Under the pieces are notes generated by a model that worked only from the letters and a program-made list of their open reading frames with translations, did not search any database and was not told where the DNA came from. From Alterirhizorhabdus sp964247265 (lineage in GTDB: Bacteria > Pseudomonadota > Alphaproteobacteria > Sphingomonadales > Sphingomonadaceae), in contig CAXTTS010000048.1 of the NCBI GenBank assembly GCA_964247265.1, positions 1 to 18,027 on the forward strand: DNA of 18,027 bases. The letters run 5' to 3'. A program made the translations under genes and the position numbers. Below, piece by piece: positions 5,283 to 11,612 of this stretch. The number at the start of each line of letters is the position of its first letter. The stretch's first letter is position 1.

Positions 5283-8123
5283 TCAGAACTGGTAGCCGAC
5301 GCCCGCCGCGCCGCCGACGCGGTTCTGCGTATCGTAGGTTCCGCTCAGCTTCACCACGGTGTGGCCGTCGTCCATCGCTTTGGAAAGACCCAGGGCAAAG
5401 GCCGATTGGCCGCGGTAGGTGCCGCCGGCGAAGGCGATCATCCCCCGCCCTGCCTCATAGGCTTGCGGCAGTCCGGCCGCGGCCAGCGCTCCGGCGGTGC
5501 CGGCCGCACTGTCACGCCGTACCCGGCGCAGATCGAAACTCACCGCTGCCAGACGCTGGTCCGTATAGGCATTGGCTTGGCCAACCGCGTTGCTCAGCCC
5601 GCTGCCAAGCTGGGCGACGTTGACCGCATCGGTGGCCGACGTGCCGGCCGCGACATTGTGCAAGGCCACCGGCGCGCTTGCCGCCGTTCCACCGCCGGAC
5701 CCCAGCGTTATGTCGCTGCGGCGTGGATTGTCATATTGCACCGAGTTCTGGCCGAGCGTGAGCGCGGTGCCCGCGGTCGTCTGTACCGCCGCAACCGCCT
5801 GGTTGGTCGCCTGGAGCTGCCCGCCATTGACCGCGTCGGTCGATCCGGCCGCGACCGCCCCGGCCGCGACGTTAGTCACCCTGACCGCCGCCGCAGGGTC
5901 ACCGCCCTGCAAGGTGACGGTGTTGGTGCGCGTCCCCGTCGCATCGGTGTCATAGGCGACCGCGTTCACGGCGGTGAGCGCCAGCCCGTAGATCTGGCCG
6001 CCGTTCACCGCATCGGTCGATCCGGACACGATCGCGCCGTTCGCCACATTGTGCAGCGCGACCGGAGCCGCCGCCGCACCGACCAGGGTGAGATCGTTGG
6101 TCGGCGTGCCGCCATTGGGGGTCGTCGGGCTGATCGGGTCGGAATATCGCACCGGCCCGGTGCCGCCATTCGCCACGCTGTTGGCCAGGTTGGTGATCGC
6201 CGTGCTGTTGGTCGTGATGGCGGCGTTGGTGGCGAACAGCTGCGCGCCGTTCACCGCATCGGTGGACGTGGCGCTGACAGCACCGGAGCGGACGTTGCTG
6301 ATAGTGGTGCCGCCGGTGCCGGCCAGCGTCACCCTGGTGCGATCGGCGCCGTCATATTGCACCGCGCTCGTGCCGAGCGCGGTGACCTGGCCTGCCACGC
6401 CGGCCAGTTGCGCGACGTTCACCGCATCGGTGTCGGCCGAGCCGGCGGCGACGTTGGTAAGCTGCCGCGCGGAACCGGCGGCCCCGATCGAGACCTCGCC
6501 CGCCGATGCCTGCGGTGCGGCCAGGCCGATCGCGGCATAGCCGGCGTTCGCACCGCGCGCGGCGGTGGCGCCCCGGCCAAGCGCCACGCTGTTGGCGGCC
6601 GAGACGGTCGCATCCGGGCCGATCGCCACGGCGTCGTCGGCCGCGACGGCGGCGTCGCCGCCCACCGACTGGACGCGGAAGAAGCGGTTGCCCGCGCCAC
6701 CGTTGACCGAGCCGTTCACCGCATCGAACGCCGCCTGCACGCTGCCATAGGTGACGCCGCCGAGGCTCAGCCCGGTCGTGACCGCGTTGGTCGCGGGGTC
6801 ATAGGCGCTGCTGCCGCCGATCGCGGCCGCTACGCTACCGCCAAGCCCGGCCATCTGCCCCCCGTTGACCGCGTCGGTGGAGCCGGCGCCGAGCGCACCA
6901 TCGCGTATGTTGTGCAGCCCGACAGCACCCGCGCCGGCGCCGACCAGCGTGACATCGTTGGTCGGAACGCCGCCATTGGGGACGGTTGGCGTGGCAGGAT
7001 CGGCGTAGCGCACCGGCCCGATCGCGCCGTTCGCGACATTGTTGGTGAGGTTGGTGATCGCGGTGCTGTTGTTGGTGACCGCGCCGTTCGTCGCGAACAA
7101 CTGGTCGCCGTTGACCGCCTCGGTCGAGCCGGCGGCCACCGTGCCCGAGGCGACGTTGCCCAGCACGACCGGAGGGACACCGGTGCCTGCTCCACCCAGC
7201 GACACGCGGGTGCGCGCGGGATCGTCGTAGAACACGGCGTTTCCGGCGACCGTGCCCACCTGCGCCGCGACTCCGGCAAGCTGCGCCACGTTCACCGCGT
7301 CGGTGGGCGCAGAGCCCGCCGCGACGTTGGTGATCTGGCGTTCGGCGCCGGCCGCGCCGACCGAGACCTCACCGGCGGATGCCTGCGGCCCGACGAGGCC
7401 GAGCGCGCCATAGCCGGCGAGCGCGCCGCGTGCGGCCACGCTCCCCGCGCCAAGCGCAACGCCGTTCGCGGCCGTGACCTGCGCGCCGGTGCCGAGTGCG
7501 GTGCCGCTGATCGCACCGGCCCCGACGCCAGCCCCCGCACCGAAGGCGATCGCGCCCGGAGCCGTCGCATCGGTGACGGCCGAATTGCCGAAGGCGATCG
7601 AGTTTGCCTCTCCCGCGGCGGCATCCAGCCCGTTCGTGCCGAGCCCGGTGATGCGATTGCCGCCGATCGCGACGCCGCCCTGCGTGTTGAGGCCGAACGA
7701 GTCGGCGCGCACGTCGCAGCGATCGGCCGGGCCGACGACGGTGCCGGCCTGGTTGAGGACCTGAAGCGTGATCGGGGCGCCTGCCGCCGCGTTGCCGAGC
7801 AATGTCGTCGTATCGATGTTCAGCGGCGTGACGATGCCGAGCAGTCCGTTCACCGTCGTCTCGGTCGGCGCCACGATGCCGTCCACGACCGGGGCGATGA
7901 TGCCGGTGACCACCGAAGGCGGCAAACTGACCCCGGCACAGGCGCTGACGAGATTTGGCGTCACGGCCTGCGCCTGCGCTCCGGTGGCACAGACGGTAGA
8001 TGCGAGAAGTAGAGCCAGCGCGGAAATGTGTCGATGAGCGTAGAGGCGCGGAACGCCCCCCCGCACGGTTCCGAGATCCGTTTTGTCCGATACGGCCGCA
8101 GTCACGTCATCACGTTCCATCAT
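5283..8123 (-). CDS. Trimeric autotransporter adhesin (YadA class, type Vc)
   Basis: Surface adhesin of about 946 residues. Three chains should form one outer-membrane barrel and project a fibre. Start: tandem ATGs at 8123 and 8120 follow AAAGGAGG; spacing favours the second slightly. A long basic N-region precedes the signal core, with cleavage expected after AQA (about residue 52). Then come an N-terminal domain with two Cys, a first YadA-like head (NSIAFGNSA, GVALGAGS, about 185-260), a neck (ITNVAAGSAPTDAVNVAQL), stalk repeats with STDAVNGGQ-type motifs, a second head and neck about 291 residues later, more stalk, and a third DAVNVAQL neck. It ends in a membrane anchor (last about 75 residues), finishing GVGYQF with the terminal Phe expected for BAM recognition. 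The gene stands alone; its neighbour upstream on the same strand is an exported barrel-like protein. Confidence 0.93.
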   Translation of the reverse strand: MMERDDVTAAVSDKTDLGTVRGGVPRLYAHRHISALALLLASTVCATGAQAQAVTPNLVSACAGVSLPPSVVTGIIAPVVDGIVAPTETTVNGLLGIVTPLNIDTTTLLGNAAAGAPITLQVLNQAGTVVGPADRCDVRADSFGLNTQGGVAIGGNRITGLGTNGLDAAAGEANSIAFGNSAVTDATAPGAIAFGAGAGVGAGAISGTALGTGAQVTAANGVALGAGSVAARGALAGYGALGLVGPQASAGEVSVGAAGAERQITNVAAGSAPTDAVNVAQLAGVAAQVGTVAGNAVFYDDPARTRVSLGGAGTGVPPVVLGNVASGTVAAGSTEAVNGDQLFATNGAVTNNSTAITNLTNNVANGAIGPVRYADPATPTVPNGGVPTNDVTLVGAGAGAVGLHNIRDGALGAGSTDAVNGGQMAGLGGSVAAAIGGSSAYDPATNAVTTGLSLGGVTYGSVQAAFDAVNGSVNGGAGNRFFRVQSVGGDAAVAADDAVAIGPDATVSAANSVALGRGATAARGANAGYAAIGLAAPQASAGEVSIGAAGSARQLTNVAAGSADTDAVNVAQLAGVAGQVTALGTSAVQYDGADRTRVTLAGTGGTTISNVRSGAVSATSTDAVNGAQLFATNAAITTNSTAITNLANSVANGGTGPVRYSDPISPTTPNGGTPTNDLTLVGAAAAPVALHNVANGAIVSGSTDAVNGGQIYGLALTAVNAVAYDTDATGTRTNTVTLQGGDPAAAVRVTNVAAGAVAAGSTDAVNGGQLQATNQAVAAVQTTAGTALTLGQNSVQYDNPRRSDITLGSGGGTAASAPVALHNVAAGTSATDAVNVAQLGSGLSNAVGQANAYTDQRLAAVSFDLRRVRRDSAAGTAGALAAAGLPQAYEAGRGMIAFAGGTYRGQSAFALGLSKAMDDGHTVVKLSGTYDTQNRVGGAAGVGYQF
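5990..6593 (-). repeat. Adhesin head-neck-stalk module, copy 2
   Basis: Encodes NSVALGRGATAARGANAGY, GEVSIGAAGSARQLTNVAAG, TNSTAITNLANSVANG, GPVRYSDP and STDAVNGGQIYGL in order. Each block has a counterpart in copy 1 at 6851-7466, with an offset of 873 bases at the head end and 861 at the stalk end. The module was therefore duplicated inside the gene and has since drifted by a few codons. Confidence 0.8.
6851..7466 (-). repeat. Adhesin head-neck-stalk module, copy 1
   Basis: Encodes NGVALGAGSVAARGALAGY, GEVSVGAAGAERQITNVAAG, NNSTAITNLTNNVANG, GPVRYADP and STDAVNGGQMAGL. It matches copy 2 block for block and lies nearer the N-terminus of the adhesin. Differences are mostly conservative, consistent with an old duplication or with recombination between repeats. 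Confidence 0.8.
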
Positions 8124-8138
8124 CGCCCTCCTTTGAGC

Positions 8139-8186
8139 GCGGAAAACCGTTGCCGCCGAACGCGACCCAAGTTGCTGATTTTCCGC
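8139..8186 (-). promoter_or_regulatory. Leader inverted repeat upstream of adhesin ribosome binding site
   Basis: GCGGAAAA (8139-8146) and TTTTCCGC (8179-8186) are perfect 8-bp inverted repeats around 32 bases. In the adhesin mRNA the stem would end a few bases before the AAAGGAGG ribosome binding site, where it could influence translation. As DNA it could be two half-sites for a regulator. The decamer ATTTTCCGCC occurs at 8178-8187 and again at 8291-8300. Confidence 0.35.
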
Positions 8187-8254
8187 CGTCTTTGGCTTGC
8201 TTGCCTGCGATGAAGCTGCGCGTCGGGCTTTGATGCTTTCGTAAGGTCTATGGC

Positions 8255-8264
8255 NNNNNNNNNN
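8255..8264. other. Assembly gap (10 N)
   Basis: Ten N bases lie in the upstream region of the adhesin gene, outside any supported coding region. The true length and content are unknown, so the adhesin promoter may be partly missing. Confidence 0.95.
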
Positions 8265-8404
8265 CCGATAACGTCCGAAATGGCAGGCGTATTTTCCGCC
8301 ACGCTTCAGTTCGGCCGCTGAACGCCAGGCGGGAATTATCCCGCAGCCACTTCCGGCAGCGGCTGGGATGCGGGAAGGTGGCAACGAGCCGGGGAGCATG
8401 TGAG

Positions 8405-8427
8405 GCCGAGCATATACTTGGCTCGGC
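8405..8427 (-). terminator. Possible terminator hairpin after the 8483-9379 gene
   Basis: GCCGAGC (8405-8411) and GCTCGGC (8421-8427) form a perfect 7-bp stem with a 9-base loop, about 55 bases beyond the stop of the leftward gene ending at 8483. No T-tract follows, so the call rests on stem and position only. Confidence 0.35.
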
Positions 8428-8482
8428 GATACTATCGCTGTCCGCGCCTATGCTTTCGCTTGTTCAGCCGGGCGCCACATTT

Positions 8483-9379
8483 TCAATAAGCCATCGACAC
8501 CGAGAAGGTGACGAGCGGCACGACGGAGCCGGTCTCGCCTTGCGGACCGCTCAGTGCGGCGAGACGATCGTCACGGATCAATGCGACCGCTTCCGCTCGT
8601 GCATTCCACCGGGTGCCGCCGAGCGTGAACGGCTGTTCGAGCGCCAGGCCGGCGCTCACGAACGCCCGAGTGCCGGTCTGCGGGCCGTAGAAGCCGCCCC
8701 ACCCGACGCCCACCGCAACCGGCAGACTCAGCTTCGCGCTTGCGTCACGGGAGGACAGGGCGATCGCCGGTTCGATCCCTGCCTGTGTGTACACTCCGCC
8801 CGCTCCTTTCGGCCGAGTTGTGGCGACGATGGTAGGTGACAGCGAGCCGAGCGCGTCCTTGCCGTCATAGGCGAGCGACAGGCTGGCTTCGTGGGTCGTC
8901 TCCGAAACGCCGTTCGGGCTGGTCTTGATCGTGTACACGGCCGCGGCGCGCAGTCCCTCGGCGGGTGCGAACACGAGCGCGGCGAGATTGTTGCTCTCGT
9001 ACCAGGCGCGCGGGCTGGTCGTCTCGGCGGAACCGGGCGCGTGGAAGCCATTGGACGATCGCAGCACCAGCCAGCTCGTCGCCGCGCCGTCCCCACTATG
9101 CGTCAGCTCGGCTGCCAGCCCTATCTGCGCATGAACGGGCAGACGGTCGAGATCGGCACGATCATCATCATAGGCGCCGCGCGCGAAATCGCCGTTGCGC
9201 AGGTCCAGGGCAAACAGCGGATGAACGCGCGCATCGGTCGAGACGGGCGAGGACCCCAGAGTTGCGTCCTCGGTATCAATCGTCGGCACCGTTCGTGCTG
9301 AAGCCGGCGATCCGATCGACATGGCAAGCGCGCACGCCACGGCAACAGCATATCCGCGATCAGACGCTGACGGAGACAT
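8483..9379 (-). CDS. Exported protein of unknown function, probable outer-membrane beta-barrel
   Basis: 298 residues, family not recognised with confidence. The ATG at 9379 is preceded by AAAGG about ten bases upstream. The N-terminus (MSPSASDRGYAVAVACALAM) continues into a signal peptide likely cleaved after SPASA (about residue 28). The mature chain has no hydrophobic helix. It alternates short strands ending in aromatic or small residues (HAQIGLAAELTHSG, AAAVYTIKTSPNGVSETTHE, ASLSLAYDGKD, VSAGLALEQPFTLGG, VVPLVTFSVSMAY) and closes on a Tyr, the usual C-terminal signature of outer-membrane barrels. The TSPNG segment followed by an AYDG strand recalls uncharacterised sphingomonad envelope proteins, from memory only. 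It lies upstream of the adhesin on the same strand, separated by 359 bases and a hairpin, so co-transcription is unlikely but a shared surface role is possible. Confidence 0.72.
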   Translation of the reverse strand: MSPSASDRGYAVAVACALAMSIGSPASARTVPTIDTEDATLGSSPVSTDARVHPLFALDLRNGDFARGAYDDDRADLDRLPVHAQIGLAAELTHSGDGAATSWLVLRSSNGFHAPGSAETTSPRAWYESNNLAALVFAPAEGLRAAAVYTIKTSPNGVSETTHEASLSLAYDGKDALGSLSPTIVATTRPKGAGGVYTQAGIEPAIALSSRDASAKLSLPVAVGVGWGGFYGPQTGTRAFVSAGLALEQPFTLGGTRWNARAEAVALIRDDRLAALSGPQGETGSVVPLVTFSVSMAY

Positions 9380-9602
9380 CCATATTCAACCTTTCACGAC
9401 ACGACGTTAATCGACTTGAGATCCTGCTAAACAGAACAACCCACAGCCGGACAAGCCAGATCTCCCGCAGTCAACCGATGGCTCCTGCACCGAATACATG
9501 CGTAAATCGCCGCAACGCGCATCGATCCAAATCACGACGGGACTATTTATCTGGGTAAGCTGACGAAGGGGAACAGACGGTCAGCCAACTCGCTTTACCG
9601 AG

Positions 9603-10085
9603 ATGGACATCGAGACATATTCGCCGAACGATGCTGAGGCGTCGGATAATCCGCGATCGACCGCCAAGCTGTTCGGTCATCCGCTTCATCCCATGCTGGT
9701 ACCCTTCCCGATCGTCTGCTTCATCGGCGCCTTGCTGACCGACCTCGCCTATGTCGCCTCCGCGAACATCATGTGGAGCAACTTCTCGATCTGGCTCATC
9801 ACCGTCGGGCTCGTCATGGGCGGTCTCGCGGCCCTCACCGGCATCATTGATTATGCGGGCGACCGCCGGGTCCGCGCCGCGCGCCCCGCCACGCCGCACA
9901 TGATCCTTAACATTGCGGTGTTCGTGATCGAGCTGTTCAATGCCTTCGTCCATAGCCGCGACGGCTGGACCAGCGTCGTGCCGACCGGGCTCACCCTGTC
10001 GATCGTCTCGGTCGTGCTCCTCGGTGCCAGCGCCTGGCTCGGCGGTTCGCTTGTCTACAAGCACCGCGTGGGGGTCCGCTCGTGA
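9603..10085 (+). CDS. DUF2231 domain membrane protein
   Basis: 160-residue inner-membrane protein of the DUF2231 family; molecular function is not established. The ATG at 9603 has only a weak GAG upstream. The family hallmark FGHPLHPMLVPFPIV opens the first membrane segment. Four hydrophobic segments are visible, at about 31-53, 60-84, 100-117 and 127-147. The loop GIIDYAGDRRVR follows the second, and the protein ends SLVYKHRVGVRS, also typical. Its stop overlaps the GTG start of the next gene by four bases (GTGA), so the two are coupled. DUF2231 proteins are often found beside PQQ-type sorbosone dehydrogenases, which suggests a membrane partner or electron-transfer role for that enzyme. That role is inference. 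Confidence 0.9.
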   Translation: MDIETYSPNDAEASDNPRSTAKLFGHPLHPMLVPFPIVCFIGALLTDLAYVASANIMWSNFSIWLITVGLVMGGLAALTGIIDYAGDRRVRAARPATPHMILNIAVFVIELFNAFVHSRDGWTSVVPTGLTLSIVSVVLLGASAWLGGSLVYKHRVGVRS

Positions 10086-11419
10086 AGCGCGCGCGCGCGA
10101 TGTCCCATGTCGCCGCGCCGGCGCTCATGCTGGCGCTGGCTGGGTGCGGCGATGGCGGGGCGCATTTCGACCGGCAGAGCCAGATCGGCCCCAATCCCGT
10201 CCTGCCGGCGCCGCAGCAATATCTCGTTCCCCCGATCCACGTCGCCGAGGTGATCGGCTGGGCGCCCAACGAAGCGCCTACCGCGCCCCCCGGCTTGCGG
10301 GTGCAGGCGTTCGCGCGCGATCTCAACCATCCGCGCAACGTGGCCGTGCTGCCGAACGGCGATGTGCTGGTGGTGGAATCGCAAGGCCCGAACCTCGATC
10401 CGATCACGCGGCCCAAGAATCCGATCGTCTCCTGGGTGCAGAAACGCGCGACCGGCCAGAGCGGCGCGAAGCCGAAGGGCGCGACCAACCAGATCACCCT
10501 GTTGCGCGACACGAACGGCGACGGCGTGCCGGAGACGCGCAGCGTGCTGGTCGGCGGGCTCAACTCGCCCTTTGGCGTCGTCTATGCCGACAACTTCCTG
10601 TATGTCGCGGCGACCGACGCCATATTGCGCTATCCGTTCACGCCCGGCCAGACCCGGATCACGGCACCTCCGGTGCGACTGACCGAACTGCCCGGCGGGC
10701 CGATCGACCATCACTGGACCAAGAGCCTGACGCTCAGCCCTGACGGAACCTTGCTTTATGCGACCGTCGGCTCGAACAGCAACATCACCGAAAATGGCAT
10801 GGAAGCCGAGAAGAACCGCGCGGCCGTGTGGGAGGTCGAACGATCCACCGGCCGGTCGCGCGTATTCGCCTCGGGCCTGCGCAATCCCAACAGCCCGAAC
10901 TTCTATCCGGGCACCAACACGCTCTGGGTCGTGGCGAACGAACGTGACGAACTCGGACCGAACCTCGTGCCCGACTATCTCACCTCGGTGCGGGACGGTG
11001 GCTTTTACGGCTGGCCCTACAGCTATTACGGCCAGCATGTGGACCCGCGCGTCATGCCGCAGCGGCCGGATCTGGTCGCCCGCGCGATCCCACCCGACTA
11101 TGCGCTCAGCAGCCACGTCGCGGCGCTGGGGCTCACCTTCTACACGGGGAACAGCCTGCCACCCCGCTATCGCGGCGGTGCCTTCATCGGCGAGCATGGG
11201 AGCTGGGATCGCGACGAACTCAACGGCTACAAGATTGCGTTCGTGCCCTTCGCCAACGCCCGCCCCAACGGAAAGGCGCAGGACTTTCTCACCGGATTCC
11301 TGACAGCGGACAACAAGGTGCGGGGTCGCCCGGTGGGCGTGACTGTCGATCGGACCGGTGCGCTGCTGGTCGCCGACGATACGGGCAACATCGTCTGGCG
11401 GGTGTCGGCCGGCGGCTGA
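10082..11419 (+). CDS. PQQ-dependent sorbosone/glucose dehydrogenase family lipoprotein
   Basis: Periplasmic, membrane-tethered beta-propeller dehydrogenase of the soluble glucose dehydrogenase/sorbosone dehydrogenase family, 445 residues. The GTG at 10082 overlaps the DUF2231 stop; an ATG at 10100 is an alternative. Either start leaves a signal sequence ending in the lipobox ALAGC, with Cys22 as the predicted lipid anchor. Propeller landmarks appear in order: LRVQAFARDLNHPRNVAVLP, DTNGDGVPETRSVLVGGLNS, PFGVVYADNFLYVA, DHHWTKSLTLSPDGTLLYA, ASGLRNPNSPNFYPG, WVVANERDELG, DGGFYGWPYSYYGQHVDPR and GAFIGEHGSWDR. The Asp/Asn/Gly-rich DTNGDG loop may bind calcium. Known relatives oxidise aldoses or sorbosone with PQQ and pass electrons to a membrane acceptor. 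The substrate here is unknown, and no PQQ biosynthesis gene is in view. Confidence 0.92.
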   Translation: MKRARAMSHVAAPALMLALAGCGDGGAHFDRQSQIGPNPVLPAPQQYLVPPIHVAEVIGWAPNEAPTAPPGLRVQAFARDLNHPRNVAVLPNGDVLVVESQGPNLDPITRPKNPIVSWVQKRATGQSGAKPKGATNQITLLRDTNGDGVPETRSVLVGGLNSPFGVVYADNFLYVAATDAILRYPFTPGQTRITAPPVRLTELPGGPIDHHWTKSLTLSPDGTLLYATVGSNSNITENGMEAEKNRAAVWEVERSTGRSRVFASGLRNPNSPNFYPGTNTLWVVANERDELGPNLVPDYLTSVRDGGFYGWPYSYYGQHVDPRVMPQRPDLVARAIPPDYALSSHVAALGLTFYTGNSLPPRYRGGAFIGEHGSWDRDELNGYKIAFVPFANARPNGKAQDFLTGFLTADNKVRGRPVGVTVDRTGALLVADDTGNIVWRVSAGG

Positions 11420-11612
11420 CACAGCCTCAGACCTGATGGCGTGACAGACGGCGGATGGGTTTGCGGGGGTAAGGCCAGCCGCGCCGCATGTCGCTTATGT
11501 TGCTTTAGTGTTACACCCGTTCGCAATTGCAGCAGAGCCGCCGCCCTTTGCGATTGCCACGGCTCCCGTTCCGATGAAGCCTGTGCCGCATCGAAACATC
11601 CGGGGGGCTGGT

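Larger units (their letters stand above)
8124..8482. other. Non-coding adhesin leader region with repeats and a gap
   Basis: These 359 bases hold no supported gene. The adhesin frame stays open to about 8399 but carries no signal or domain there. Visible elements are the adhesin Shine-Dalgarno (AAAGGAGG, about 8127-8134 on the minus strand), three TTTTCCGC motifs in both orientations, the N run at 8255-8264, a GCGGGA-ATTA-TCCCGC hairpin (8329-8344), a longer imperfect pairing of GCCACTTCC (8346-8354) with GGAAGGTGGC (8373-8382), and the stem at 8405-8427. The adhesin promoter should be here, but I cannot place it. Confidence 0.6.

Noticed and set aside
5107..5300. tRNA-Ser as an integration site with an island to its right
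   Set aside because: No repeat of the tRNA 3' end, no integrase and no visible composition shift are seen in the window.
5223..8012. A 929-codon open frame on the plus strand opposite the adhesin
   Set aside because: It is rich in Arg, Gly, Asp and His with no domain, signal or consistent start. The opposite strand encodes a clear YadA-class adhesin with a terminal anchor. Long antisense frames are expected in GC-rich DNA.
8124..8399. An N-terminal extension of the adhesin through the N run
   Set aside because: The strong AAAGGAGG site fixes the start at 8123 or 8120, and the extension depends on reading through unknown bases.
9570..9600. An EcfG-like general stress promoter (GGAAC at 9570) before the DUF2231 gene
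   Set aside because: No CGTT-type -10 element lies at the required 16-17 base spacing, so the match is only the common GGAAC word.
11508..11612. An N-terminal extension of the receptor from a GTG at 11508
   Set aside because: The extension puts about 35 residues before a normal signal peptide that starts at the ATG at 11613.
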